Positions 1 to 8,902 are shown, counted from the first letter of the stretch. The stretch: 64,000 bases of DNA from Pseudomonadota bacterium (GCA_018902545.1 JAHIQM010000015.1:186001-250000); one strand, 5' to 3'. Program-made: numbers and translations. The notes: generated from the sequence alone by a model not told the origin.

Positions 1-663
1 CGGCACGTTTGTCACGAGTCGTCCATCTTTTATTGTCATGAACTGCGTTGTTGTCTGCGCCAGAAAGTCCCAGTCGTGGGAGATGATGATGCGAGCCGTG
101 GGCAGGAGGTTCAGAATTTCGATGATGCGCTCCCTGGTCTGCGGGTCCAGGCCGTTGGTGGGCTCGTCCAGAAGCAGGACGCTGGGCTGCATGGACAGGA
201 TGGTGGCCAGTGAGACCAGCTTTTTTTCCCCTCCGGACAGGCGGTGGGTCAGGCGACCTTCAAAGCCGTCCAGGCCCAGCTCATGCAGGGTTCGCAGCGA
301 CCGCTCCCGCGCTTCATCCACGGACAGCCCCAGATTCAAGGGGCCAAAGGCCACATCATCAAGAACCGTGGGGTTGAAGAGCTGGTCTTCCGCGTTCTGG
401 AGCACCATGCCCACCTCGCGGCGCAGAGACCGGAACTCCTTTTCGCCGCGCACCGGTTCACCATGGAAGAGGACACGGCCATTTCGCGGGGCGAGGAGGC
501 CCATGATGATGTGGAAGAGGGTGGTCTTGCCGCTGCCGTTGGTGCCGTAAAGTCCGATCTGCTGCCCGGGGACAAAGGCGAAGCTCACATCGTGCAGGAC
601 TTCGCGACCCGACGGGTAGGAGAAGGAGACATTCTCCAGGGCGAAAATGGGAGATTCAGACAA
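1..663 (-). CDS. nikO: Nickel ECF transporter ATP-binding protein NikO/CbiO (partial)
   Basis: ATPase subunit that powers metal uptake through the NikMLQ membrane part. The reading frame runs off the left edge, so about 221 codons are present and the C-terminus is missing. Visible motifs are Walker A GTNGSGKT at residues 40-47, a Q-loop region (VLQNAEDQ), the ABC signature LSGGEKK, Walker B VLLLDEPT and the switch His in ISHDWD. No ATG precedes the conserved start; a TTG at 663 (protein begins MSESPIFALENVSFSY) overlaps the nikQ stop by 8 bases, matching the tight coupling seen between the other genes of the operon. Nickel rather than cobalt is inferred from the neighbouring nikK and nikL. 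Confidence 0.88.
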   Translation of the reverse strand, partial: MSESPIFALENVSFSYPSGREVLHDVSFAFVPGQQIGLYGTNGSGKTTLFHIIMGLLAPRNGRVLFHGEPVRGEKEFRSLRREVGMVLQNAEDQLFNPTVLDDVAFGPLNLGLSVDEARERSLRTLHELGLDGFEGRLTHRLSGGEKKLVSLATILSMQPSVLLLDEPTNGLDPQTRERIIEILNLLPTARIIISHDWDFLAQTTTQFMTIKDGRLVTNVP

Positions 664-1423
664 AAAAAGCCTCCGGGAAAAGATCCATGAGCACGAGGCC
701 TGCCGTGGCAATCAGCCACAGGGCGGCAAAAAGGGCGTCCTGCCGCCGCGCCTTGAAGCGGACCACGGAGGCGAAACGCCCCTGGAACCCGCGCAGAAGC
801 ATGGCCTGATAGACCCGGCCCGAGCGGTCGAAACTGTTGACCAAAACCATGGCCAGCAGATTTCCGATGGTGCGGTAGGTATGCATGCCGGTGCGAAGTG
901 CGAAGCCGCGAAGCCGCGCAGCCGTGAGCAGGCGTTGCCATTCGTCGGCGATGACGTGCAGGTAGCGGTAGGTGAAAAGGAAGAGAAACACCAGCTTGGA
1001 TGGCGCGCCGAGGCGGTTCAGGGCGTGGCCCATGGTCGGGGAATCCATGGATGTGACCAGGGCCAGAAAGGTCAGGAGGATGGCGTTGGATTTGAGGGTC
1101 GCAAGCCAGACCAGCTCCACGCCTTCTCGGCTGGCCGTCAGGGGGCCCAGCGTCAGAACTGGCGCACCGGGCATGGTCAGGGGCACGGTCAGCCACAGGA
1201 AGACGATGAAGACGTTGACCAGAGCCACGCGCTTGCACAACTGTTTCATGGGCGGGGCGCTGAGGGCCAGGATCACCACCGCCAGCAGCAGGGCCGCACC
1301 GGCAGCCGCGGGTTCCCTGAGCATGGCCACGCAGACGGAGAAAATTCCCGCCATGGCCAGGCGCACCCTGGGGTCGAGTCCGTGCACCGGGGAACTGCCA
1401 TGGGCAAAGGGTTCGTCAAACAC
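656..1423 (-). CDS. nikQ: ECF transporter transmembrane (T) component NikQ/CbiQ
   Basis: 255-residue CbiQ-family membrane protein that couples the ATPase NikO to the substrate-binding NikM. Several hydrophobic helices are visible (residues about 24-75, 105-130 and 230-250), plus an Ala-Arg-Gly coupling motif (AARLRGF, about residues 168-174) and a second such motif (MLLRGFQGR), both typical T-component cytoplasmic motifs. Its start overlaps the nikL stop by 8 bases and its stop overlaps the nikO start, so the genes are translationally coupled. Confidence 0.9.
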   Translation of the reverse strand: MFDEPFAHGSSPVHGLDPRVRLAMAGIFSVCVAMLREPAAAGAALLLAVVILALSAPPMKQLCKRVALVNVFIVFLWLTVPLTMPGAPVLTLGPLTASREGVELVWLATLKSNAILLTFLALVTSMDSPTMGHALNRLGAPSKLVFLFLFTYRYLHVIADEWQRLLTAARLRGFALRTGMHTYRTIGNLLAMVLVNSFDRSGRVYQAMLLRGFQGRFASVVRFKARRQDALFAALWLIATAGLVLMDLFPEAFFV

Positions 1424-2033
1424 GCGGGCGGCTCTTGAAATAGGCGGCCACGCCGATCAGTCCGAAAATCCAGCCGATGCCCCCCACGATTTCCTGCACC
1501 CCCGGCCCCTTTAAACCCTGCTCACGCAGTTCGCGCTGAATGGGCGCGAGCTTGGCGTCAAGGGCGGCGGCCACCACCTCCTCCACGTCGGACCGGGTCA
1601 GGCCTGGAACGTGCGACGCCGCCACGTTTCCGCCGGAAACGGAGCCCGCCGCCGTATCGGACTGCGGCGCTGAGGGCGCGGGGGCTGCGGTAATGGGCGC
1701 ACCCAGGAATTCCGCCGCGTCCACAATCCACTCGTTCTGATGCCCTTCCCCGGCCTGCAGCAGGATGCGCAGGCCCGAGCCGGATGTCCGCGCCTGTTCG
1801 GGAACCGGGAAGCGGAAGAGCCCTTCCGCGTCGGTCGTCCCTTGCAGCAGCGTCTCGCCACTCACCGCGTCCCGAACTTCAATATGGCCATGCCTGACCC
1901 TTTTGGATTTGCTGAAGCTGCACTCAACGACAACCTCGCCCCCTTCCACATAGGCGAATATATTGACCCGATGGGCCAGGGCCGGGGACGAGACGAGCAG
2001 TGCGAAAACAAGGATCATAAGTACACTACGCAT
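1416..2033 (-). CDS. nikL: Nickel ECF transporter accessory protein NikL
   Basis: Predicted periplasm-facing accessory subunit that replaces NikN in NikKMLQO-type nickel transporters. The protein starts MRSVLMILVFALLVSS and has a signal peptide ending ALA, so the mature chain would begin with His. A beta-rich region with the feel of a carboxypeptidase-regulatory fold follows (VECSFSKSKRVRHGHIEV), then a Pro/Ala-rich linker, and a C-terminal transmembrane helix (about IVGGIGWIFGLIGVAAYF) before a short basic tail. The chosen ATG at 2033 has GGAGG six bases upstream and overlaps the nikM stop (ATGCGTAG); a longer form from 2060 is possible but would put nine residues before the signal peptide. 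Confidence 0.8.
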   Translation of the reverse strand: MRSVLMILVFALLVSSPALAHRVNIFAYVEGGEVVVECSFSKSKRVRHGHIEVRDAVSGETLLQGTTDAEGLFRFPVPEQARTSGSGLRILLQAGEGHQNEWIVDAAEFLGAPITAAPAPSAPQSDTAAGSVSGGNVAASHVPGLTRSDVEEVVAAALDAKLAPIQRELREQGLKGPGVQEIVGGIGWIFGLIGVAAYFKSRPRV

Positions 2034-2652
2034 GGCGTCCTCCTTCGGGGCCTGCGGCAAAAAGCAAAAGCTCGGGCCGGACTTTGTACAGAAAGGACAC
2101 GGCCAGGACCGTCACGATGCCTTCCACGACCATGACCGGCACATGGGCCAAAAACAGGAGCCTTGCGGCCTGCAGGAAGCCTTGGTCTGTCCAGGCCAGG
2201 GATACGGCCGTGAGCAACGCGGCCCCGGCTACGGACAGCGCGCCGCAGCAAAAAGCTCCTGCCGTGCGCATGCGGCCTGGGCGGGACAGGAGTGGGCGCA
2301 GCAGCAGGAAGCAGAGCACGGCGGGGAAGGCCATGTTGAAGGCGTTGACGCCAATCACGGTGAAGCCCCCGTATTGAAAGAGCACGGATTGCAGCATCAG
2401 GGCGACGAGGATGGCCGGAAAGGCGGCCCAGCCAAGAATTGCGCCCAGGAGGCCGTTCAGGATGAGGTGGGCGCTGGCCGGGCCAATGGGGATGTGAATG
2501 AGAGAGCCCACAAAAAAGGCCGCGGCCAGGATGGCTACGGTCATGAGCCTGTCGTAGTCGAGACGGCGCAGGCCGATGGCTGTTCCACAGACGGTCAGCG
2601 CCGCACCCAGGCCCAGAATGGCCGCAGAAAGAACCCCTTCGGAAATGTGCAC
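2026..2652 (-). CDS. nikM: Nickel ECF transporter substrate-binding (S) component NikM/CbiM
   Basis: 208-residue integral membrane protein of the CbiM family that binds the metal ion. It begins MHISEG: in this family the processed N-terminus with His at position 2 is a metal ligand, as known for NikM/CbiM. Internal conserved segments include IPIGPASAHLILNGLLGAILG, a family hallmark with His, and VNAFNMAFPA. About six to seven hydrophobic segments are visible. Overlaps nikL by 8 bases. Metal choice (Ni over Co) is inferred from context. Confidence 0.9.
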   Translation of the reverse strand: MHISEGVLSAAILGLGAALTVCGTAIGLRRLDYDRLMTVAILAAAFFVGSLIHIPIGPASAHLILNGLLGAILGWAAFPAILVALMLQSVLFQYGGFTVIGVNAFNMAFPAVLCFLLLRPLLSRPGRMRTAGAFCCGALSVAGAALLTAVSLAWTDQGFLQAARLLFLAHVPVMVVEGIVTVLAVSFLYKVRPELLLFAAGPEGGRHA

Positions 2653-2755
2653 GAGTCAGCCCCCTTTTGCGTGGTTCGGGGAGGCATGACAAAAAGCCGG
2701 GCATGTGTCCATGCCCGGCCTCCCGCTGAGCCCCCGGGATCAGGCCTCGTGCCGT

Positions 2756-3526
2756 TTATTTACGCCCGGGATCGACGAACCGAGTCCACAGCACGGCTCC
2801 CAGTTCCACGTTCTTGGCCGTGCCTTCGTGATCCATCTTTTCATCCGCCGTGTTCAGGGCCGCGAAACCCCACCATCCGGCGAAAGGCACGCCGTAGGTG
2901 AACACGCCGCTGGCGTCGGCCTTGACCACCTGGGTGATCATGTAATCGTTTGGCGCTGCGTACGTGCCATCCTGGTTGTAGAACTCCACCTCGACTTCGG
3001 CGCCGGGGACGGGCTGGCCGTCAAGGAGCACCAGTCCCTGGAAGACGTTGCCCGCATAATTGCCGAAGGGCCGGGTCAGGGGGACAATTTCTGTCTTGAG
3101 ACCAAGGGGTGCGTCCCAGCCCTCTTCCTCGCCAAAGGCGGGGACTATGGTCTTGGTGTAATGGACGATGAAGCAGTCCTCGGCGGGCTCCCAATAGGGG
3201 GTGGGTTCCATGACGAACTGGTACACGCCGGGCTTTTTGATCTCATAACCAGCGGCCCAGGCCGGATGCTCCATGACCACGGCGGGCTTTAAAGTGTCTT
3301 TGAGTTCCTGCGCCTCGCCATCCAAAAAAACCTTGAACGAAGCAGGGGCGACCAGGGGCATGCCGACCATTTCCATGGGATGGGAAAAGGACAGGGTCAG
3401 CGTGACGGCGGCGGCCTTCTTGTCCATGACGACATCCGATGAGGGGATGACCATCCCGAAATGGGCCAACGCCGGACTTGAAAGACAGACAATCGCGGTC
3501 AGACTGAGCAGAAGGGTCTTGAGCAT
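2756..3526 (-). CDS. nikK: Periplasmic DUF4198 nickel transport accessory protein NikK
   Basis: 256-residue secreted protein of the DUF4198 family, the first gene of the nickel operon. It has a clear signal peptide ([21 protein letters not shown]) with cleavage leaving an N-terminal His (HFGM). Family-typical segments include LSFSHPMEM, the Tyr/Pro-rich [19 protein letters not shown] region and the C-terminal GWWGFAAL. Its role, known from comparative genomics of NikKMLQO systems, is to assist periplasmic Ni(II) capture. The ATG at 3526 has GGAGG nine bases upstream; the frame stays open to 3577 but the extra 17 residues would precede the signal peptide. Confidence 0.85.
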   Translation of the reverse strand: MLKTLLLSLTAIVCLSSPALAHFGMVIPSSDVVMDKKAAAVTLTLSFSHPMEMVGMPLVAPASFKVFLDGEAQELKDTLKPAVVMEHPAWAAGYEIKKPGVYQFVMEPTPYWEPAEDCFIVHYTKTIVPAFGEEEGWDAPLGLKTEIVPLTRPFGNYAGNVFQGLVLLDGQPVPGAEVEVEFYNQDGTYAAPNDYMITQVVKADASGVFTYGVPFAGWWGFAALNTADEKMDHEGTAKNVELGAVLWTRFVDPGRK

Positions 3527-3600
3527 GGCAACGCGCCTCCGTTCCTGAACGATCCGCAGCAATACGGATCGCGCCAAGATCTGTGAGTTGAAGATAAGGA

Positions 3601-3648
3601 ATTTGAATCAGCGTCTCTGAAATAACACGGATTCAAATATGATAACAC
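3601..3648 (-). promoter_or_regulatory. Candidate metal-responsive operator upstream of nikK
   Basis: About 75 bases upstream of nikK there is an exact direct repeat ATAACAC at 3622-3628 and 3642-3648, one period being 20 bases (two helical turns), and an overlapping perfect inverted repeat ATTTGAATC (3601-3609) / GATTCAAAT (3630-3638). On the minus strand the repeats read GTGTTAT, close to the GTGTTAC half-site I recall for NikR in deltaproteobacteria, but here in direct orientation. A possible -10 TATCAT (3644-3639) overlaps the distal repeat. Regulator identity is inference; no nikR lies in the window. Confidence 0.4.
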
Positions 3649-3768
3649 CTAGGGCTGTCGCTACAGAAAAACGTCTGATTCTGTCAACAGTTGGGTTGTA
3701 TTGATGGCGTGGCGCGCAAGAATTCAGGCCGCGCAGTGCGCAGGCTGTGGGGGAAGGGGGAATGAGGT

Positions 3769-3794
3769 CCCCGGCGCGAGGGTTCGCGCCGGGG
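3769..3794 (-). terminator. Hairpin downstream of the DEAD-box helicase gene
   Basis: Perfect 11-bp inverted repeat (3769-3779 / 3784-3794, arm CCCCGGCGCGA) with a 4-base loop, 18 bases after the helicase stop. There is no T-run on the minus strand, so it is either a weak terminator or an mRNA 3'-end stabilising hairpin. Confidence 0.5.
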
Positions 3795-3812
3795 CGGAAG
3801 AACTTAAGGGGG

Positions 3813-5168
3813 CTAGCTGCGTTTGGTGCCAGGCGTCTGTCTGCGTGCGGGTTTGGCGGGCCTCGAGCCGGAAGGGGTTGGTCCGGATTTGCCTCGGGGC
3901 TGCTTCGCTGTGTCTGATGACGGGAGCTTGGCTGCTTCGGGCTCCTTTCGGTCGTCAATTCTGGGAGCGGCTTTTTTGCCGCCGCTCTTGCCGGGACCGA
4001 AGGGGCGCGGGGCCGGGCGGAGGTTTTGCGCGGTGTCGCCCGTTGCCGGGACCAGGGCCCCACGCACGAGGCACACCTGTTCCACGTGGATGTCCAATTC
4101 CTGGGCGTAGCGCTTGGCCAGACGGCTTTCGGCCTCGGTCATCAGCGACAGCACCAAGCCTTTTGCCCCGGCGCGTCCAGTGCGTCCGGCGCGGTGCAGG
4201 TAGTCCCGGCTCTGGCTCGGCACGTCGAGGTTGACCACCAGCGCCACTCCGGTGATATCGAGCCCCCGGGCCGCGATGTCCGAAGCAATGAGCGTCTGGG
4301 CCTTGCCCTTGCGGAAGTCATCCAGGGCGTCCTGGCGGGAGAACTTGTCGTGCGCGCCGTGCAGGTCGGCCACGGACAGCTGGTGGTGTTCCAGACGTTC
4401 GGCCATGCGTTCGGCGCTGGCCCCCCGGTGCACGAAGACCAGGGCGCGCTCGGGGGTGAGGCCGCGCAGCACCTTGCGCAGCCAGTCGATCTTGTCGCGT
4501 TCCTCGCAGACCAGATAGCAGTGCCGGATCTGGGGGCTGATGCTGTCTTGCGCACGGACAAATTCGAGATTGGGGGCCAGGCCGCGCGCGATGCGGGTCG
4601 TTGCCGGGCCTTCGGTGGCGGAGACGAAGACGAAACGCGTGTCGGGGCCGAGCTGGCCCGTGATCTTGCGGATATGTTCCAGCGCCTCCTCGATCAGCAT
4701 GCGGTCGGCCTCGTCGAGGACCAGCCAGCGGGTCTCTTTGAGCTTGAGCTTCCCGAGCTCCATCAGGTGCGTCATGCGTCCGGCCGACCCGACCACCAGG
4801 TGGGGCTTTTTCTTGAGCCCTTCGATCTGGCGTCCGGCCGCGGCCCCGCCGATAAGGGATTGCACGCGCACGCCAAGTCCGGCCTCACGGGACAGGTCCG
4901 TGGCTACGCGGGCGATCTGCATGGCCAGTTCATGGGTCGGGGCCAGAACCATGGCCTGCACATGCGGGCTGCCGGGGTCGATGCCCGCCAGGATCGGCAG
5001 CAGGTACGCGAGCGTTTTGCCCGAGCCGGTCCTGGAGACCAGCATGGCCGATTTTCCGGCCATCAGCACGGGCACGGCCGCCGTCTGTATGGGCAGGGGC
5101 GCGTCCAGATCATGCGCGTTCAAGGCCTGGACCAGGGCGGGTGGGAGTCCGAAAGAGTCGAAAGTCAT
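3813..5168 (-). CDS. DEAD-box ATP-dependent RNA helicase (RhlE-like)
   Basis: 451-residue helicase for RNA remodelling. Motifs in order: Q-motif FGLPPALV...PLPIQ (residues 6-28), motif I SRTGSGKT (45-52), Ia PTHELAMQ, II DEAD in VLDEADRM (about 150), III SAT, IV/V VFVHRG and ASDIAARGLDI, VI HRAGRTGRAG. The last about 80 residues are a basic, Pro/Lys-rich low-complexity tail, common for RNA-binding extensions. Start ATG has AGGA six bases upstream. It lies 75 bases downstream of the GGDEF gene on the same strand and could share its transcript. Confidence 0.92.
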   Translation of the reverse strand: MTFDSFGLPPALVQALNAHDLDAPLPIQTAAVPVLMAGKSAMLVSRTGSGKTLAYLLPILAGIDPGSPHVQAMVLAPTHELAMQIARVATDLSREAGLGVRVQSLIGGAAAGRQIEGLKKKPHLVVGSAGRMTHLMELGKLKLKETRWLVLDEADRMLIEEALEHIRKITGQLGPDTRFVFVSATEGPATTRIARGLAPNLEFVRAQDSISPQIRHCYLVCEERDKIDWLRKVLRGLTPERALVFVHRGASAERMAERLEHHQLSVADLHGAHDKFSRQDALDDFRKGKAQTLIASDIAARGLDITGVALVVNLDVPSQSRDYLHRAGRTGRAGAKGLVLSLMTEAESRLAKRYAQELDIHVEQVCLVRGALVPATGDTAQNLRPAPRPFGPGKSGGKKAAPRIDDRKEPEAAKLPSSDTAKQPRGKSGPTPSGSRPAKPARRQTPGTKRS

Positions 5169-5243
5169 ATATGTCCTGCTCGTTGCAAGGCCGAGGTGGT
5201 CAGATGTTGTGACCGCACCGGAAAATCCGGCACGGCGGGACCG

Positions 5244-6872
5244 TCATGGGATGGATGGGTCCGGCTGGTCGCCGCTCCAGACCACGACCCGGTCGCGGCC
5301 CAAGCGCTTGGCTTGGTACATGGCAAGGTCCGCCCTGCGCAGCAGTTCGGCCATGCCCCCGTCCCCGTCTTCCGGTTGCGGGATAATGGACGCCACGCCA
5401 AAGCTCATGGTCACAAAGGATGCGGCTTCGGACAGACCGTGTTCCAGATGCAGCTCCAAAACCGATTGGCGCAGCGACTCGGCCACATGCCTGGCCCCTT
5501 CAGCGTCGGTGTCGGCCAGGATGACGGCGAACTCCTCGCCACCGAAGCGCGCCACCAAATCCGCCGGGCGCTGCATCTGCTGTTGCAGCACCGCAGCCAC
5601 GGCGATGAGGCACTGATCGCCCTGCAGATGCCCGTGGGCGTCATTGTAATTCTTGAAAAAGTCAACATCGCCCAGGATGATCGAGATGGCCGTTTTATCC
5701 CGCATGGCCCGGCGCCACTCCTGTTTCAGGCGGTCATCAAACATGCGTCGGTTGGAAATTCCCGTCAGGCCGTCGCGCATGGACAAAAGCGTCAGTTGTT
5801 CGTTGGCCCGCTTGAGTTCTTCCGAGCGTTCACGGATGGTCTGCACCATGTTGTCAAAGCTGTCGGCCAGCGCCCCGACCTCGTCATCCCGGCGCAGATC
5901 CAGACGCTGCGTATAGTCTTCCTCGTGACGCAGCCTGGCGGCATGGGTGGTCAGTTGTTGCAGGGGTCGAAGGATCACGGCCTGCAGGAGAACGTTCAAC
6001 ATGATCAGCACGATCAGTCCGGACGAGATCACCAGGACCATGGCGTAACGGATGCTGGCGATGCCTTTTTGCGTGATCTCCCGGGGGAAGAGGTACTGGA
6101 TGCCGAAAATGGGCGTTCCCGAAGGGTCAAGATACGCGCTGCATACTTTGACGAATTTCCCGTCATCCACAGTGAAGTAACGCAGATTGTCGATGCTTGC
6201 GGCTGTGACCCCGGACTTGCCGCAGATCATATTTTCATCAACGTAAGGGTAAACGATATCGAATGCGATGCGTGTCTGTTCGGCAAGGGTTTCGACCATC
6301 GCCGGGCTCACAATCCGGCCAACGATGAGGAAACCGTTTGCCGGACCGGTTCCGTCCGAACGCAGAATACGCCTGGTGGCGAAAAGCAGGGGGCCGTGCT
6401 CGGTGTTGATGACTCCCACCGTGCCATTTTCCTCCGCAGGCAGGTTTATGAGCGGATGGTCCAGGGGGATGCTTCCGGATTGCAGAAGTTCGAGGTTTAT
6501 CCCGGTTTCCTGAACCGTGTCGCGGGCGTTGCTCCAGAAGATGCTCCCATCCTGGGCGCAAAAGATCATGACGTTGACCGCGATGCTGTCCAGCGCCTCG
6601 TCGTAGAGGTTGCTCTTTTTGTAGACTTCCGACCCGGTGGTCATGAAATCGTGGGTGTCGTCCCAGGTCGCCCAATCGCGGCCGATACGCTCCAGGTGAT
6701 AGTTTTCCCGGTCGATGGCGTGAAAAATGCGTTGCAGGTTCTGACCCGCTTCATGATTTTCGAGTTCAAGAAAACTTGGATAGACGACAAAACGCTGCAC
6801 AAAAAAATCCGCCACGCCCAGTGAGGCGAACAGGATGAAAATGATAGTGAACACTTTGGCGCGGATGGACAT
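5244..6872 (-). CDS. Membrane diguanylate cyclase with CHASE4, HAMP and GGDEF domains
   Basis: 542-residue sensor enzyme predicted to make c-di-GMP. An N-terminal membrane helix (about 6-26) is followed by a periplasmic region of about 230 residues with CHASE4 features (RIGRDWATWDDTHDF, then VNVMIFCAQDGSIFWS), a second helix (about 268-290), a HAMP segment (RPLQQLTTHAARLRHEEDY), a short coiled coil (RERSEELKRANEQL) and a GGDEF domain. The active-site loop is GGEEF (about 443-447), and an inhibitory I-site RxxD (RPAD) lies five residues before it, so product feedback inhibition is expected. No EAL domain. Confidence 0.9.
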   Translation of the reverse strand: MSIRAKVFTIIFILFASLGVADFFVQRFVVYPSFLELENHEAGQNLQRIFHAIDRENYHLERIGRDWATWDDTHDFMTTGSEVYKKSNLYDEALDSIAVNVMIFCAQDGSIFWSNARDTVQETGINLELLQSGSIPLDHPLINLPAEENGTVGVINTEHGPLLFATRRILRSDGTGPANGFLIVGRIVSPAMVETLAEQTRIAFDIVYPYVDENMICGKSGVTAASIDNLRYFTVDDGKFVKVCSAYLDPSGTPIFGIQYLFPREITQKGIASIRYAMVLVISSGLIVLIMLNVLLQAVILRPLQQLTTHAARLRHEEDYTQRLDLRRDDEVGALADSFDNMVQTIRERSEELKRANEQLTLLSMRDGLTGISNRRMFDDRLKQEWRRAMRDKTAISIILGDVDFFKNYNDAHGHLQGDQCLIAVAAVLQQQMQRPADLVARFGGEEFAVILADTDAEGARHVAESLRQSVLELHLEHGLSEAASFVTMSFGVASIIPQPEDGDGGMAELLRRADLAMYQAKRLGRDRVVVWSGDQPDPSIP

Positions 6873-7035
6873 GAAAACTCCTTAAACCGGAGGTGCAATC
6901 AATAACGATAAAGATTACCCGAGTTCTTTGACAGGTACAAGCCGCAAGAACCCCGGACTTGCGCTCCGCATGGGCCAGGGCGTAAGGACCTGACGTTCGC
7001 CCGCACCGAAGGCCGGGTCATTTCAGGGGAGAGGC

Positions 7036-7653
7036 ATGCTTGAACTTTTCACCGTCGCGACCATCACCATCCTGGCTGTCATCAGTCCGGGCGCGGATTT
7101 CGCCATGGTCAGTCGCAACAGCATGATGATGTCGCGACGGGCCGGAATTCTGACCGCCATCGGCATCAGCCTTGGCGTGCTGGTGCACGTAACCTACAGT
7201 CTGCTCGGGGTGGGGCTGGTTATCTCCCGTTCGGTTCTGCTCTTCAACCTGATCAAGTATCTGGGCGCAGCGTACCTGATTTATCTTGGAGTATCCATGA
7301 TCCGAACCGAAGCCGCGCCTTCCGGCATTGCGCCGAGGCCGGTGCTGTCGGACGCTGGGGCGCTTCGAATCGGCTTTCTGACCAACGCCAGCAACCCCAA
7401 GACCACCCTCTTTGTGGTCAGCCTTTTCACGCAGGTCATAAACCCGGGCACGCCCCTTGCGGTCCAGCTCGGCTACGGGGCTTTCATGTCCCTGGCGCAC
7501 CTCGTTTGGTTCGCACTGGTGGCCTGCGCCTTTTCCTCGGCCCCGGCCCAGCGCGCCGTGGGCTCCGTGCGACGCCATGTCGAGCGGGGCATCGGCTGCG
7601 TGCTGGTCGCCCTGGGATTGACCCTGGCCCTGGCCTCGCTCAACCAGGCTTGA
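7036..7653 (+). CDS. LysE/RhtB-family amino-acid exporter
   Basis: 205-residue inner-membrane protein. The N-terminal hallmark ISPGADFAMVSRNSM (residues 16-30), with the SPG(P/A)DF pattern, identifies the LysE/RhtB translocator family, which exports amino acids such as lysine, threonine or homoserine lactones. Six hydrophobic segments are visible, including GILTAIGISLGVLVHVTYSLLG and YLGAAYLIYLGVSMI. GGGGAG-type ribosome site just upstream of the ATG. The substrate cannot be told from sequence. Confidence 0.88.
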   Translation: MLELFTVATITILAVISPGADFAMVSRNSMMMSRRAGILTAIGISLGVLVHVTYSLLGVGLVISRSVLLFNLIKYLGAAYLIYLGVSMIRTEAAPSGIAPRPVLSDAGALRIGFLTNASNPKTTLFVVSLFTQVINPGTPLAVQLGYGAFMSLAHLVWFALVACAFSSAPAQRAVGSVRRHVERGIGCVLVALGLTLALASLNQA

Positions 7654-7691
7654 TCCGTTGATCCGCCCCCCATCATTCAAGGAGAATTCTT

Positions 7692-8051
7692 GTGGCCTCG
7701 GAACTCAAATCGATTGTGGACTTTGAAGAATCCCTGGGAATTCTGGACATCCGCGTGGGACGTGTCGTTTCCGCCGAACCCTGCGCCGCGACGCCAAAGC
7801 CCACGTACAAGATGGTCATCGATTTTGGAAAATACGGCCGTCGTACAAGCTACGGACGCTTCACGGGGCATCCGGTGGACGAGGTGACCGGGCGACTGGT
7901 CCTGGCGGTGCTCAATTTCCCGCCGCGTCCCATGGGCGACGTCGTCTCGGAAGTGCTGGTCCTTGGCGTGCAGTACCCTGGCAGGGACAGCGGCGAGGCG
8001 ACCTTCGTTTCCCCTGCGGTCAACGCCAAAATAGGCAGCAAGCTCTTTTGA
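7692..8051 (+). CDS. csaA: CsaA-like tRNA-binding-fold protein
   Basis: 119-residue stand-alone OB-fold protein of the CsaA type, related to the C-terminal domain of MetG and to EMAP II. The core reads DIRVGRVVSAEPCAATPKPTYKMVIDFG, then a loop RRTSYGRFTG and LVLAVLNFPPRPMG. CsaA proteins bind tRNA and have chaperone-like secretion effects in Bacillus; the role here is inferred only from family. Start GTG with AAGGAG about nine bases upstream. Its stop overlaps the next gene start (TGATG). Confidence 0.85.
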   Translation: MASELKSIVDFEESLGILDIRVGRVVSAEPCAATPKPTYKMVIDFGKYGRRTSYGRFTGHPVDEVTGRLVLAVLNFPPRPMGDVVSEVLVLGVQYPGRDSGEATFVSPAVNAKIGSKLF

Positions 8052-8902
8052 TGCCCATGAAACCCTATCTCTATGCACTGGGCGCGGTGCTGTGCTGGGC
8101 CAGCCTTCCAGCGGCCACGGGCAGCGGCCTGGATGGGCTGAGCGTCACGGAGCTGCTGTTCTTCAGCTTTGTCCCGGCCGCGCTCTATCTCACCGCGCAG
8201 GAAATGATCCTTTCCCGGCAGATGTCCATTCCCTGGCCGGATCTGAAGCTCACGATGCTGGGGCTGGCCGGGATTTTCGGGTACCACGCCCTCTACTATC
8301 TGGCCCTTGATCACGCGCCCTTGGTGGAAGGGGCCATCCTGACCACGACCTGGTCGTTCTGGATCGTGGTCTTTTCCTCCATCCTGGCCGCAAAGAGCTT
8401 GTCCCTGCCCGTCCTGGCCGTGGCCCTGGTCGGATTGATGGGGGCGGGGCTGGTCGTATCCGGCGGCGAGGGTCTGCAGTTCGAGGCCCGGTATCTGTCC
8501 GGCTATCTCATGGCGCTGGGCTGCGGACTGGTCTGGAGCAGCTTCTCCGTGGCCCTGTCGCGGCTGAAGCCCAAACGCGATTACATGCCCGCCTTCACGG
8601 TCCTGGCCGCCCTTTTCTCCGCCGTGGTCTACGCCGCAAGCGGACCTCAGACCCTGCCTCCGGCCAAGGCCCTGTTCTCGGCCCTGTATCTGGGCCTGGT
8701 GCCGCTGGGATTGTCCTTCACCCTCTGGAACAAGGCCGTGACCACGGGTAACATGACGCTGATCGGCTACCTCTCCTATCTCACCCCGCCCCTGGCCGTA
8801 CTGCTGGCCGCCCTGACCCGTGGCGCTGCCGTGACCCCGCATGCGGTGGTCGGGATGATCGTCATTCTCGCGGCGGCCTTTGTGGGCAGAAGAATGGGGT
8901 GA
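8051..8902 (+). CDS. EamA/DMT-family transporter
   Basis: About 283-residue inner-membrane protein with two EamA repeats and roughly ten helices. Typical features are WASLPAAT near the N-terminus, IFGYHALYYLALDHAPLVEGAI in the first repeat and LYLGLVPLGLSFTLWNKAVTTGNMTLIGYLSYLTPPLAVLLA in the second. Substrate unknown; relatives export metabolites or amino acids. Two candidate ATGs (8051, overlapping the previous stop, and 8057) cannot be separated; the first gives translational coupling with csaA. Confidence 0.85.
   Translation: MPMKPYLYALGAVLCWASLPAATGSGLDGLSVTELLFFSFVPAALYLTAQEMILSRQMSIPWPDLKLTMLGLAGIFGYHALYYLALDHAPLVEGAILTTTWSFWIVVFSSILAAKSLSLPVLAVALVGLMGAGLVVSGGEGLQFEARYLSGYLMALGCGLVWSSFSVALSRLKPKRDYMPAFTVLAALFSAVVYAASGPQTLPPAKALFSALYLGLVPLGLSFTLWNKAVTTGNMTLIGYLSYLTPPLAVLLAALTRGAAVTPHAVVGMIVILAAAFVGRRMG

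Noticed and set aside
3659-3687. TTGACA box at 3687-3682 as nikK -35
   Set aside because: No -10-like sequence at 16-18 bases; the TATCAT nearer the gene has a poor -35. Promoter position left open.
4026-6824. 932-codon open frame on the plus strand opposite helicase and GGDEF genes
   Set aside because: Composition (His/Gln/Gly/Ala rich, no domains) is that of an antisense shadow; the minus strand has two clear families.
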